Of a stretch of DNA of 64,000 bases, positions 34,010 through 46,560 are shown piece after piece; within the stretch, counting starts at the first letter, position 1, and the number at the start of each line of letters is the position of its first letter. Source of the stretch: Takifugu bimaculatus (lineage: Eukaryota; Chordata; Actinopteri; Tetraodontiformes; Tetraodontidae). The notes beneath the pieces are model-generated. The model was given only the letters and a program-made list of their open reading frames with translations, was not told the DNA's origin and made no database searches. Position numbers and translations under genes: made by a program. The stretch covers positions 1,821,134 to 1,885,133 of the forward strand of contig CP034989.1 in the NCBI GenBank assembly GCA_004026145.2, given 5' to 3'.

Positions 34010-37000
34010 ATGAGCTCACAGATTACTTGTGTCGCGTGGGTGAGCCGAGGCGTTGCCAAGGAAACTCCGGACAAAGTAAGTACACGTCAAGCTACCTAGC
34101 AAACAAGTATGTAACTTTGTCAACACAGCATAAAATAAGGAAATTACGCCTTGTTTTTGATCTAAAAAGCACAGTCCGATGTTTATGATACTGTTTTTAA
34201 TGTGTTTGCTCAGAGTTAGCGATCATTTTAACCCCTTTTGTTGTTATATTACAGGTTAAGTTAAACCAAGACGAGCTGCAACGAATCATTACAGAAGCAA
34301 AGGAGGAGCTGGGGTGTGTTAAAATCACCTATTTTCTTGCCTTTTCCACAGTGCTGAAATGTCACATTAGTGAGCATTAGTGTTGGTTATTGGATTCTGA
34401 CATCTCCTCCGTTGAATCAGAGAACTGGAAGCCGGGGATGAAGAGGAGGACGACGAGGGAATTGAATCTGAACATAATTCTAACAGAAACTTGGGAGACG
34501 TTCTTCAAGCCTCTGCAGATGGCAGCAAACAAAAAAAGGGTGATGATGACGACGATGACGACCTGGCAGAATATGAACTGGATAAATATGACGAGGAGGA
34601 TACAGGTAGAAATGAATTCAGACTACTTTTGTAGTTCTTGACTTTCCATCCTTTGCTGTCTCTGTTTAACATTGCCGCTTTGTAATATCTCCCAATGTGT
34701 TCTACTTGTGACCCCTTTAGTGACAGCTAATCTCGGCGACAGTCTAGCCGGTCTTACAGTCTTCTGTTCCAATGAGGAGGATCCTTACATCACCCTTAAA
34801 GACACAGTGAGTACCTCCTGAGCTTCTCCTGGACACATTTAGTGGAATACGTGTTTAAGTGTGAATATACCAATTGTATACACTCAAATTTTTAACAGTC
34901 TTGTTCAGTTTTAGTGTATTATTTCTTCCTACTAGGACCAATATGAACGAGAAGACTTCCAAATCAAGCCCAGTGACAACCTCATCCTGACTGGCCGGGC
35001 AGAAAAAGACTGCTGCAATTTAGAAATCTATGGTAGCTATCTTCTTGTTTGACAGCAACTTGTTTTAGAATAGGAAAGTGAATCGTAAATATATATATCC
35101 AAGAAGTTATAAATGTCTTCATATTTCTCTTCACAGTTTACAACTCTGAAGAGGGGTCTATGTATGTTCATCACGATATTCTGCTGCCAGCTTACCCACT
35201 GTGTGTGGAATGGCTAAACTTTGATCCAAACCCCGGAGAAGGCCCCGGTATGAATGTTTTGCTAATCCCATTTGTTATCTTGTTCTTTCTCTGGTTGTCT
35301 TTGCCTGACAGAATTCCGCTCTGGGCTTTTATTACAGCCAACTATGCTGCTGTAGGCAACATGACTCCTCAGATAGACGTGTGGGACCTGGATGTGGTCG
35401 ACTGTTTAGAGCCAGTTTTCACGCTGGGGAGCAAAAAGGCCTCCAAAAAGAAAAAGAAGAGCAAGAAGGTACACCAGTCGAGTTATTATTCATTCCACGG
35501 TTGCAACAGGGCTATTGCTGTTGACCACAGTGGTTCAATTTCTGGCCTTGCTTTTTAATTATTTTGCATTGGACAAATAGGAAGTTTGTGCACATACCTG
35601 TTTCGAAAGTGTACTTCCACCTTCCTTCATCAGAGAAGTACAACAAGCTGGTTAAGATAAGATCAGATTTACTTTATTCATTCACGTAGGGAAATTGAAT
35701 TGTAGTGGCAGCATGGACATAAAGAATATAAATATAATATATGGACACAAATAGCGGCAGGTAGAGTTACACGAGCATATAAACAGAATAAAAATAAAGT
35801 ACAAATAAGATTAGAATTTAAGCATAGAAATAAAAATAAGATTAGATTATTAAACATATTTACATAAGCATGCAATAAAATAGAAATAAGATGAGAAGAT
35901 AAACATAAAAATAAGATTATTAAACAGTTGATGTAACTGAATGGGTTGAAAGGCGCCTGAGCTGCTGCATTGATCCAGTCAAGAGAGCTCAGCTCTGGCA
36001 GGAAAGGATGAATTATAGAGTGTAATGGCATGACGGCAGGAACGACTTCCTGTACCATTCCTGAGAGCAGGAGTCTGCTGCTGAAGCTGCTTCCCAGTTT
36101 GTCCACTGTTATGGAGGGGGTGGGGGGGATTGTCCATGATTGTCCGCACTTTTGACAACATCCTGTCCCTCACCACCTCGTCCAAGTTTGCTAGTCTACA
36201 GCCAACAACAGACCCTGCCTTTTTAGTGAGTTAAGTCTGTTGGCATCCTTTGCTTTAATGCCTGCTCCCCAGCACACCGCAGCAAAGAAGATGGTGCTAG
36301 CCATGACAGACTGGTAGAACATGTGGAGCATCCTGCTGCACACACTGAAGGACCTGAGTCTCCTGAGGACGTAGAGTCTGCTCAGGGCCTTCTTGTGAAC
36401 AGCATCGGTGTTTGTGGACCACTCCACTTTATTGTAAATTCCTATTTGAATAAGATTTTCTCTAAACTAACGTACAACGTAATTAATGCTTGTGCAGAAA
36501 AATGACTACTTCTCTCCAATTTCTAGTTTTAACCTCTCATTTAGTGTCCTAAAGGAGCGTCTGAGCTCTCGGCGACCTTATCTCGTTTTCCATTCTTCCC
36601 AGAGACAAAGCAATGCTGGAGAGACAAACAGGATAGATGATTGTGATGGGTCCAAGGTTAGCATCTTCTGTTTGGGATAGCTAAAAACAGACTGGCTGGT
36701 ACCATATATGGGTAAAGCTAGCCAGTGACCTTCCATTTGCCTTATATGCCTTTTGGTACGAATGTCTCATCAGAATCGGTGCTGGTACTGTATGAATGAA
36801 CTGCTGCTGCTGCAGTGGTGTCACTTCTCCTGATATCAGTAAAACTGATATCAACACAAGACATCTGAGTTTCCTGTGTGTCACTTTAACAGTCTGCAAA
36901 ATGTCCACAATGCGTACCTGTGAGCAGCGCCATCTACTGGTCCGGTATTGTAATAGCGCCCTTTAACATTTTCAATAAACAATGTCATTGTTGTCTTTGT

Positions 37001-38561
37001 GGCCAGGGAGCCGCAGCAGCAGAGCCTGTTGAGGGACATACTGATGCCGTTCTGGATTTATCCTGGAACAGACTTGTCCGGTCAGTGTGTCTCCATTTAT
37101 AGCTCCATTCATAATTACGCTTTGCCAAATCGTGCCAGTGTTTTAGTAAATGCAGTCCTCTTTGTGATCGGGTTTTTTTCCTCAGCCGATTTTTATTTTC
37201 ACCACATGTGACCTTGTACTCCCCAGGAATGTGTTGGCCAGTGGATCAGCAGATGAAACTGTCATCTTGTGGGATCTTTCTCAAGGCAAACCAGCCACGA
37301 CTCTACGGAACCACACCGATAAAGTATGACACAGACATAATATTAATCCTCACGGATTTCAGTTTGTAAAAACTGTTTGTTTGTTCTTTCTTTTAGGTTC
37401 AGACTTTAACTTTCCACCCCTTTGAGGCACAGACTTTGATATCAGGATCATATGACAAGTAAGTGAAGAACCACTTTGACATTAATTTGCTGAAAAAGGG
37501 TTTTTAATGCAAAGTCTTATTTGTTCAGGACAGCAGTCCTGTATGACTGCCGGAGTCCAGACAGCAGAAATCGGACCTGGAGGTTCAGTGGACAGGTGGA
37601 ACGTCTGGTCTGGAACCATTTCTCACCCTGCAACTTCTTGGTAGGAGCTCAGATCCAGAGCAGTGATCAAGGGTTCTGATTTTCTTTCATTACAATTCTG
37701 CATATTTAGTCAGTCCAGTCAGTTTCCACAGTGGGTTTAACTCTCTAATCTATCAGATAAACTAGTCTGTTTTAATTCAATGATGGACTCTGAGCTAACA
37801 ACGCTCATTCACTTGTTCCTGTGTTTCAGGCCAGCACAGAGGACGGCTTTGTCTACTGTCTAGACGCTCGCACTGATAAACCCGTTTTCACGCTGAGGGC
37901 TCACGATGAAGAAGTTTCAGGTCAGCAGAGGTGTATTTTATTTTATCTAGAGAGCTACGCAGCAAAAACAGCCTTCTATCTCAAAACAAATATTTTTGTG
38001 GTTCATTGTTTTGTTTCCCAGCAAGACTATTAGTGGTGATAATAAAATAATGTTTTACCAGGTCTGCAACTCAGTAGTCAGATTAAAGGGTGTCTTGTCA
38101 CTGCATCAGCTGATAAACATGTCAAGATATGGGACATCCTGAGCAACAAACCCAACCTGGTTCATTCCCGGGACATGAAAATGGTGAAAAGAAGCACATG
38201 AATGACACCTGAGCAGTGTCCATGTCAGATTCTGGACTTGATGGTTGTATCTCCCCGTCTGTCAACAGGGCGTTTTGTTCTGTGCTTCCTGTAGCCCTGA
38301 CCTGCCCTTCGTTTATGCTTTTGGAGGGCAAAAAGAAGGCCTGAGGGTTTGGGACATAAGTGATGTTGCAGCAGGTACGGGTCTCTCCCAGCGGATCATT
38401 TTGCGCAATTGTTAATCGACGGGGTTGTGTTTCATTCTGACTGTTCTGGTTCTTTCTTCACAGTGTCTCAGGTGTTTGGTAATCGGGAGCGTTTTGTGGC
38501 GACCTTAGAATCACAGGGGTCCAGCACTGCAGCAGCAGCAGCAGAGATGGACGTCTTATAG
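34010..38561 (+). CDS. pwp1: PWP1 homologue, WD40-repeat protein (periodic tryptophan protein 1)
   Basis: Nucleolar/nuclear WD40 protein acting in ribosome biogenesis and rDNA chromatin. Fifteen exons join cleanly to 498 residues (human 501): 34010-34075, 34255-34313, 34421-34605, 34721-34806, 34936-35032, 35137-35247, 35338-35468, 37007-37080, 37227-37323, 37397-37458, 37529-37640, 37830-37920, 38062-38183, 38269-38374, 38464-38561. Order: N-terminus TCVAWVSRGVAKETPDK; acidic stretch ending DLAEYELDKYDEED; WD repeats including IDVWDLDVVDCLEPVFTLGS, a lysine-rich loop (KKASKKKKKSKK), EGHTDAVLDLSWN, SADETVILWDLS, ASADKHVKIWDIL and FGGQKEGLRVWDIS. The C-terminal tail has an Ala run, QGSSTAAAAAEMDVL, replacing the human Ser-rich end. 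Intron 7 (35469-37006) is enlarged by a LINE fragment. ATTAAA at 38812-38817 may be the poly(A) signal. Confidence 0.97.
35653..36430 (-). mobile_element. 5'-truncated LINE with reverse-transcriptase C-terminus, in pwp1 intron 7
   Basis: The minus strand at 36427-36191 encodes the end of a LINE ORF2: EWSTNTDAVHKKALSRLYVL followed by RRLRSF, FYQSVMAS and AVCWGAG, typical of Rex1/CR1/L2-group elements. The rest, down to about 35653, is 3' UTR ending in GAATGAATAAAGTAAATCTG and a short tail. It is antisense to pwp1 and not autonomous. Confidence 0.85.
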
Positions 38562-39354
38562 GGCCACTGTGGCTTCATCTCTGAACTGAGCATCCCTGCC
38601 TAACTGCTCTGATGAGTGGGAATCTTCTTTTCATGGATGAATGACTGTAAAGCTGCAATCATCAAGAATTTCAGCTTTTGCAGAGGTCAAAGAGGTTCTA
38701 ACATCCCTGAAGAACTGCTTTGGTGTATCTTCATGTTAATATGTGTCATTTTAATCACTGAAGACATGTTAAAGGACTGGTTTACCTGCGTTCATTTAGA
38801 TGAATATAGCCATTAAATACTTATTTTCTCCATACATTTACAAACCTAATATTCTTCTATGTGGTTTTTCGTCTGAAACTGGTTTCTGGACCATAACAGT
38901 GAGTCCACTGTACTCCGATGATCTCCACAGTCACCAGATTCCAGTCTAGTAGAGAACCTTTGGGATGGGGGTGAACTGGACAAATCTGCAGCAACAGTTT
39001 GATGCTACCATGTCCATATGGGCCAAAATCTCTGATGAATGTTTCCAATACCAGAAATTAGGCAGTTATAAAGGCAAAAGAGCCTCCATCAATAACGAGT
39101 CAATATCAAGGCTCGCCATTAGATGTCAGGTTTAACACAGATATGACAGCTATCTTTACATTAGAACTTTTAACTTCTGTTTAAATAAAATTAAGAAATT
39201 CTATCTTAAAACGTGATCACAGGTGTTAAGTCAGTTTATTGATATTAATTGCAAGAATAAGTTCCTAAAGGAAGCGGGTTTTACGTTTGCTTTAGCAGTG
39301 GAACCCCAGTGCGTGTGCTGCTTTCAAACACGGAACTGTTAAAGTGACGCACAT

Positions 39355-39362
39355 ACCGGAAG
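39355..39362 (+). promoter_or_regulatory. ETS-type site just upstream of mrpl42
   Basis: ACCGGAAG lies nine bases before the mrpl42 start codon. Such ETS/GABP sites are common in TATA-less promoters of nuclear genes for mitochondrial proteins. Confidence 0.45.
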
Positions 39363-39370
39363 AAACGAGC

Positions 39371-40366
39371 ATGGCGTCGGGTCGTTTGTGCATCTTGAGC
39401 CGAGTATTAACACGGCTTACTAATGTCACCGCATTACACCCTGCACAAAGTAAATCCAATAGTTTATGAACATATTTTTAAAAAAATGTATTCATCTCGA
39501 GCAGAGTTAGTTGACTAACAGACATCTTGACGACGAGCGTTAAAGCTAACTGGCTAACCTTGACGTTTCCATCCTGTTTATTGTGCTCTGCAGTTGGTCG
39601 AAATGGGACGTTGTAACTTCACAGTTATTAGTAGTTTTTTCAGCTAATATATGTATTTGGTTGTCTGTTGCAGCATGTTTAGTTCCACTGAGGCAGCAGT
39701 CCAGTACCAGAAGTCCTTCAATGGATGATCCCCACTGGTAGGTTCACAGATTCCTTTGATGAAGTATTGGTCAGCTTGACTTGGTTATGATTTTAGTTTT
39801 TGCACTAACCCTTGATTTTCCCGGTTGCAGTAACGTGGAAATCGGCGTCACATCAGATGGGAGCACAGTCGTGTGTTACCATCCCGCTGCTGACATACCG
39901 TATGAGTTCACACAGGTGAGAGTGTTTGCTCCAATACACCCCCACCACCACCACCATTTAGTGACAAAAACATAAAACAATATGTCATTTGGATGTTAAA
40001 GGAAGGTGTTTTTTTCCAAATGGTCTGTTAACTATCATTCAGCTGGATCTACGCTATTTTGCAGCCTATAGAGCGGCCCGACCCTCTAACGAACCCACCT
40101 GAGTCCCACGATCAGGTACTGAAGGCCCACCTCAGCAAAGAGGTGCTGAGCAGCAATAAGGGGCCATCGATAGAGGAGCTGAGCAAGATGTTTTTTACCA
40201 CAAAGCACCGGTGGTATCCGGTCGGACAGTGAGTACACAATATGTCTGCTTTTCAAAGGTATTTAGGGTTGAATATTTTCCAAAGTCTGTCTTTTTCACC
40301 TTTTTTCCTCTCGTTTGCAGATACCACCAGAGGCGCAGAAAGAAGGATCCCCCAAAGGACAGATAG
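39371..40366 (+). CDS. mrpl42: Mitochondrial ribosomal protein L42
   Basis: Component of the mitochondrial ribosome, imported to the matrix. Exons 39371-39449, 39674-39737, 39831-39915, 40065-40228 and 40321-40366 give 145 residues (human 142). The N-terminus (MASGRLCILSRVLTRLTNVT) is basic and Ser/Thr-rich without acidic residues, as expected of a mitochondrial presequence. The conserved core includes NVEIGVTSDGSTVVCYHP, ADIPYEFTQPIERPDPL, SHDQVLK and IEELSKMFFTTKHRWYPVGQ, and the C-terminus PPKDR matches mammals exactly. A poly(A) signal AATAAA occurs at 40419-40424, about 55 bases after the stop. The gene is compact (1 kb) and lies between pwp1 and ube2n in the same orientation. Confidence 0.97.
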
Positions 40367-40418
40367 TTTAAGGTTGTTCCAGTGGTGAAAACCATGAGTT
40401 TTGACCCTAATGATGTGT

Positions 40419-40424
40419 AATAAA
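40419..40424 (+). terminator. Candidate poly(A) signal of mrpl42
   Basis: AATAAA about 55 bases past the stop codon, followed by T/G-rich sequence. Confidence 0.6.
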
Positions 40425-41499
40425 TCAATATCAAGTTGGTTATGTTTTGACCCAGTGCTGCTTGTCTGAAACAATTTAAATCATACCTTTATTTGGAGTA
40501 TATTTTAAGGAAATCAACGTTCCTCTGACATGTTTTAATGCATACACGTCTCCAGATGATCCATTTTACTAATTACTGACTATTTCTGAATAACGGTTCA
40601 TGTAACAAACGACCAAAGCGTTTCATTTGTATTAGTCTGTTTCATGGGGTTTTTTCTTCTATTGACTGTGCGTTTATTTATTTATTTTTTTAAATGTGTA
40701 AAGTTTAATGACACCTGAATTAAGTTGGAACAGCAAAACAAGGTCAGTTAAGATTTAAAGAGATTAAGCTGAACTGAAAAATATCTCAGCAGATAGGCCT
40801 CATTCTATGCCTTTTGTAGTATTAACTAAGATAATGTTAAAATCTACCAAAACAAAACTCCAGTGTAAGTGTTTAAAATACATTTATGTGATTAATGTTT
40901 ACAGCGCTAAGAGCTGGAACGCATTTACTGGTAAGTAAAAATAAACACATTTTCATCATAAAACAAGCTGAGTTTAAAAATAGAATTAAACCAGTGATGA
41001 AGAGGAAATGGCAAAAGCTTTGGACAGAGTCAAGACCAACAGATTTACAGCACATAACAGAATGTAGGAGAAACGAGGTCCTGCCACTGGAGCAAGAAGA
41101 TACATCGCAAATGAGTTTGAGGCATACGTGCTTAAATAACACGGTTTTTATGGTACAAAAACATGAAAGGGGAGATTGTGAACACAAACGGGTGGAACAA
41201 GTCCTCTTCCGTGTCCAAGGTATCAGACACAGAGATCCACACTAAAATAAACCCTTAAAAGTAATAAGATACCGTTTATTTTAACAGTTATTGAGGAGAA
41301 ATATAGAGAATGTTGCATTTAGGGCGATAAATAGATTTTTAGAAGTAACGTGACTCAGTAGTCGGACCTTAGGGTGTTCCACTCTACATTCCAGTCCAGA
41401 AGGTGGCGGTAATCCCCATAACAAGCTGTTTTCCAACCGACATATAAAACAGTAGAAGAAGAAGTAGTAGCCGATGAAAAAAACTAGCGTCATAGTTTG

Positions 41500-41507
41500 T
41501 GACGTCA
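41500..41507 (+). promoter_or_regulatory. CRE-like palindrome upstream of ube2n
   Basis: TGACGTCA lies about 110 bases before the ube2n ATG, with a nearby ETS-like CCGGAAA at about 41518. Confidence 0.5.
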
Positions 41508-41616
41508 TCTGAAGCCACCGGAAAAGCGAGTTATCTGACTCCGCCCCGCCCTCAGTCAATCCAACAGTCTAAAGAGAAGGCGAGTCCAAGGCTAAAAATA
41601 TAATAGCTAACACAAG

Positions 41617-44207
41617 ATGGCTGGTTTGCCTCGTAGGATTATTAAGGTACACTTTATACCACGTAGCGTTTATATATATACCATTTACCTTAATTTGAAT
41701 TGTTACAAAGTTATTATGTGGGGATTCTGGTCTGAAAACCGATGCTATCTAACGCGGAGCGTGACGTTAGCGCGGTTAGCAAAATTAGCATTTATCTAGC
41801 TAGTCATCAAGATAGCTCGTTGGTCCGTTTGTGCTAGTGATTGGTTTGGCACTTCCTTGTGTGCGAGTTGTTCTTGTTGCAATAGTTTTTTTCAGTTTTT
41901 GCATTGATATTCGCATCATAAGTCGGGAAATAATAACGGCGTCTCCCAGTCTTCCTATGAATGGATTTGCTAAGTAAGCTAGGCTAGCAGCTGTAGCTTT
42001 ACTCGGTGACTAGCAACACATGTCGATCGCTGGACCTTTGATTTCGCTGCTTTAGATGCACGCAGTGAACCCCATACAGTAAAATCGGGTTGCTTCTGAA
42101 CGACTCCCATAGAATAATGTGAAATCCATGGCCTAGACTGGGGTCTCCTCCCTCCACCGCCCCGCAGCCTGGCCGGGCCGGGCCGGGCCCAGCGGTGGGC
42201 GCGATCAGCCGTTTCCGCCACATCAAGCAGTGATTTTTTTGGGTTTAAGATCGTTTATTTTTCCAACGGCATCAACGTTGACGAGGCGGGGGTGGGGGAA
42301 AAAATGACTCGACTTCCTTTATTGCAATGCACCTTTGAACGGCCGCAAAATGACGTTTTTACCAACAAACTTCCTGTTAAATGCAGCTGTTTTAGTGCAC
42401 CTGCGTGATGGAACAGCTACATGTTAGACATGTTTAGACAGTAGTCTCACTGGTATGTCATTATATTGACCCGAAACCAGAGGTCCTGTTATGTTAAACA
42501 AATTATTTTGAAATCCTTTCATGTAAATGGCCGACACACCTTCACCTGCCTGTCGACACCTGGGGGGTTTTTACACTGCAAAGCCTTCATCTTCCAGTCC
42601 ACTTTTAAATTTTGCATCTTGGATTCTTTAAGTGAGAGACGAGAGGTGTCTAGAAGCTGTCTTGTGGTTGGTGTTGCTTTCCACACATTTGCGAACAAAT
42701 GAAATAACTTCAACACAACCCACCTGTCCGGATTCTTGCCGCCCCCCCCCTCACCTAAATTAAACCAACGCTGTTATTTGCAGCTTCATCTTTCTCTCTC
42801 CTTATTAGCAAGGCCTGGAAATCGATTGGCCACCAATCATTTTGCAGTTGAGATCATCTCTTCTGCTTCCATTTCTCTCACCGCTCTTTTTTTGTTGTTT
42901 CCTGTCACTATTTATGTTGTCGACCTGCTTTGAGTTGCGTAGTTGCTTCTGCAGAGCAGGTTCGCCGCGATGGGACGCCGGTCGTCCCTGGAGCTGAAGT
43001 TCAGATCCCCAACCTGTGGTGTTGGAAGTTTCACTGAACCATCGTAACTCGTCACCTTTGCAAAGAAGACAACTTTATTTTCTTGCTCACCTCAGAATCA
43101 CGTCCTCCTCCTCTCCAGAGCTTGAGGGTTTGGGGGGGGGGCATCGATCTCCTTTCCAGGTCTCAACCACGACTTCCTCTCTTTCTGTCCGCGCTCAGGA
43201 GACACAGCGGTTGATGGCGGAGCCCGTCCCAGGGATCACGGCCACGCCCGACGAGAGAAACGCACGCTACTTCCACGTGGTCATCGCAGGCCCTCAAGAC
43301 TCCCCTTTTGAAGGAGGGACATTTAAACTTGAACTGTTTCTTCCAGAAGAGTATCCCATGGCAGCTCCCAAAGTGCGATTCATGACCAAAATCTACCACC
43401 CCAACGTCGACAAACTGGGAAGAATATGTTTAGACATTTTGAAAGGTAGGAACGCCCTCGCAGGTCTGTATGCATCCGCCCGCCTTCCTGCTGTTGCTGA
43501 CCCTCCCTTCTTCCAGATAAGTGGTCTCCAGCCCTGCAGATCCGCACAGTGTTGCTATCTATCCAGGCATTATTAAGCGCTCCCAATCCAGACGACCCCC
43601 TGGCAAACGACGTCGCAGAGCAGTGGAAGAAGAACGAAAGCGCTGCCATCGAGACAGGTGAGCGGCTGGTTGTAGACCCCCCCCCCCTCCAAAAACACCC
43701 GCGACCCTGAAAGGGCGAGGGGTATCCGATCGTTTGGGAGAACCACCGACGCTCATGGATGAATCGGACACTGGGGAGACAGAATATGGTGATCAGAGGA
43801 AGCACTCGATCACTTCTATTATCTGATCGATCAAAAACGCCCCAGTGCTCCTCCAGTACCGCCCCCCCCCCCCCTCGTGGACCAGCCCGACTGTGGACCA
43901 GGAGCCACAAAGACGTGTAGACGCCCTTTTATTCTCTGGTTTTAGCTCACTGTCTGCTGATCCCACCTGACTTTTGGTGTTTAAACGGTTTTCTCACCTT
44001 TTTTCAAGCAATAAAAAGTTGTTGTTTTCTTTAAAGAGCTAGAAAGTGTTGTGTTTCATGCTGTGCAGGGCTGTTGAAGCAGGCTGGCCTCTGCTCCAGC
44101 CTGGGCCTCTGGGCGCCTGCTTCCTCCTGCCCGCTGTTTAAATCTCTCCGTCTCTCCCCGCAGCCCGAGCATGGACCCGGCTCTACGCTGGAAATACCGA
44201 AGTATAG
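41617..44207 (+). CDS. ube2n: Ubiquitin-conjugating enzyme E2 N (Ubc13)
   Basis: E2 enzyme that, with a Uev partner, builds Lys63-linked ubiquitin chains in DNA-damage tolerance and NF-kappaB signalling. Exons 41617-41646, 43199-43445, 43517-43657 and 44164-44207 give 153 residues (human 152). The first exon encodes exactly MAGLPRRIIK. The UBC fold is nearly identical to mammals: VVIAGPQDSPFEGGTFKLEL, IYHPNVDKLGRICLDILK with the HPN motif and catalytic Cys, and PNPDDPLANDVAEQWK. Differences cluster at the end: WKKNESAAIETARAWTRLYA is followed by GNTEV rather than the mammalian MNNI. An AATAAA at 44010-44015 inside the last intron could end a shorter transcript. The distal AATAAA at 45490-45495 would give a 1.3-kb 3' UTR. 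Confidence 0.97.
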
Positions 44208-46560
44208 AAGAGGAGACGAGGCGCCTGAATGTGATCCTACACAAATGTACTCCTATTCTGTCAACATTTAAATTTAACAGACACAAAAAAGTAAAAAAAG
44301 TAAAAAAACAACAAAACAAACCAAGATAAGATTATGAGTCCACATCTAAGAAAGTGAGTTTTCCTGCTGCAGACCTCTGGGTGACTTATTTTCCTCTCTA
44401 AGGTGCATTAATGTGTGTCAGACTTTACGTTTTTCCCCTCCCCCCCCTGTGTTGCTGTTGAAATGCATGGACAGAACGCCCCCCCCCCATCACAGTCTTA
44501 AACACACATGCAGATATGTATCTGAATGAGGACATGGTCAGCACATTAAAGCTGTTCTTTTAACACGGCTGTCGACACATCTGTTTCTGTCAGTGCTGAT
44601 CCGGGACCAGTGCCGCCGCAGTTGCCATTTTATCAACACGAGTCCAATTTTTTTTTTTTTTAGTCGCCCGGAGACGACGACATGCTCTGATCTCATTTTT
44701 TAGATTGACCTTTGCTTCATCCACCACTTTCCTCCGTCTCTGGGGAGGGTGAGCAGGCTCCTTCCTCACTTCTTTCTTTTTCTTTCTTTCTTTTTTTTTA
44801 AAGGGTTGCGGGTTATTTAGCTGTTTTAATTCCTTGTTTTAACCACGTCTGTCCGTTTTAGTTTCTGTTGGGAACCGTAACCAGGCTGACGGGAGAGACG
44901 AGGACTCTCGCTCACCTTTAAAGGCCCGCGTTTGGGATTTTTCTCCCTCGGTGTCACCAGTTACCTGGTAACTGGTTTTACCTGCTCTGGCTCTTACTGT
45001 GATGGTGACGCGATGTTCCAACAACCAGTCACTTGGTTGAATCTGTAGATCTACATAAAAATCCTTAAATGCTCCTTTAAAGGTGACATCAGTGGGATCA
45101 TACCTGACTTCCATGTTGCTTCTGTATGCTTGTCTGAGGGAGGACTGTCACTCTGTTGTAGTAAAGTTTTTTTTTCTTTGTTTGTTTGGGTTGAACTGTT
45201 ATCTCTGCGAGTTTGCCGTTGCTTAGATTCGTGTCCTGTCTTTACTCAGAATCACTGTTTCTCTCTGCATTTACTCAAGTCTGGAAGACGGAGCCTAAAA
45301 CCCGGTTAATTTATTGTCCCCCCCCCCCCCCCCCAGAAAACTGTCACTCACTGGAATTTAGAAGCATCTAGATCAAAACATCGAGAGATCAAACTGATGA
45401 AACTACTCCCCGTGTGTAAAGGAAAAATTAAAAGGAAAAAAGAAGCATTCTGTTAAGTTTTGCAAACATGGCTCTTCAAATACTCTGTAAATAAAGTTAA
45501 GTTCAGTAAGTAAGTTGAGGCTCCTCTGGTTTGTGTTGTGCTTTAGGAGATGGTCGCATGGAAGTTATTTAAATACGAACCTTATATTAAATGTATTTAT
45601 AAAATCGAGTTTATTGTCAACACCACCGAGTTGTTCCCCGTCTGTCCAGCAGGGGGCGTCCTCGCCACGCTTAAGTGGCGTCTGATAAGTGCAGGCTGAG
45701 CACTAATTTATAAAAACCTGTCACGATACACGAAAGAAAGGCTTCGTTCCCCCTTTGTTGCTCACCTGAAACTAAGAGTTTTACATTTTATAGCCGTGGC
45801 TCCGTTCTTATGGCAACGGTGAGTCATTGGAGCTGGTTTGTCGACCGGCTGAGAGGAATTGCAGGAAATTATCTCCCCATCTGAGATGTATCTGGCCAAA
45901 CATTAGCTAACTCGCAGGCAGTTATGTGTTTTGGAACCCTCCATCACAAGCAAAGCGATGTCTTCAAATGTTCACATGTGAGTTTCTTGCAATTTCTAGT
46001 TGATTTTAGGACACAAGAAAGTCTTGAACTTATAAATGAAGAGGTAAATGAGCAACCCGATGTCATAATTCCTCAGTATTTTATGGCCTTTTATAAAGGA
46101 AGTACTTTGAAGCACTCACCGTGAGAACAAAACGAACGTCTCCACATAGTATAGCTAGATAAATAATAAAACGGTGTAAATGTTCGAGGTTAAACAAATG
46201 GCTAATCAAAAATCAATCATAAACTAACGAGATGAGTTTTAGCTAAGCTAAATATCACCGTTGCCGAGGTTGTCAAAACATCCCAGTTCAACAAGTGTAA
46301 TGAGAATTAATATGTTCTGGTATAGATGAAGACATTTTTTAATATATTTTTTGAGTATTAGAAGGGAATAAGTTGATCGATTTATTTGCTCTCTGAGCAC
46401 GCTTTATTATGCTAATCATGTTAGCCTAGCGGAAGCCTGACACTTTCAAAACATGTAAAATAGTGAGCTTTTTACTATTCTTCAGGATATTTTATCCACT
46501 TCTAAGTCATAACTCAAACTAAAACATTCATATATTTTTTTTGTTATTTTTATCTGTAGA
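44208..46560. other. ube2n 3' UTR and downstream spacer
   Basis: The likely 3' UTR runs to AATAAA at 45490-45495 and contains several long C or T homopolymers. The stretch after it is AT-rich. No conserved coding exon was recognised; the short open frame at 45924-46124 lacks motifs. Confidence 0.45.
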
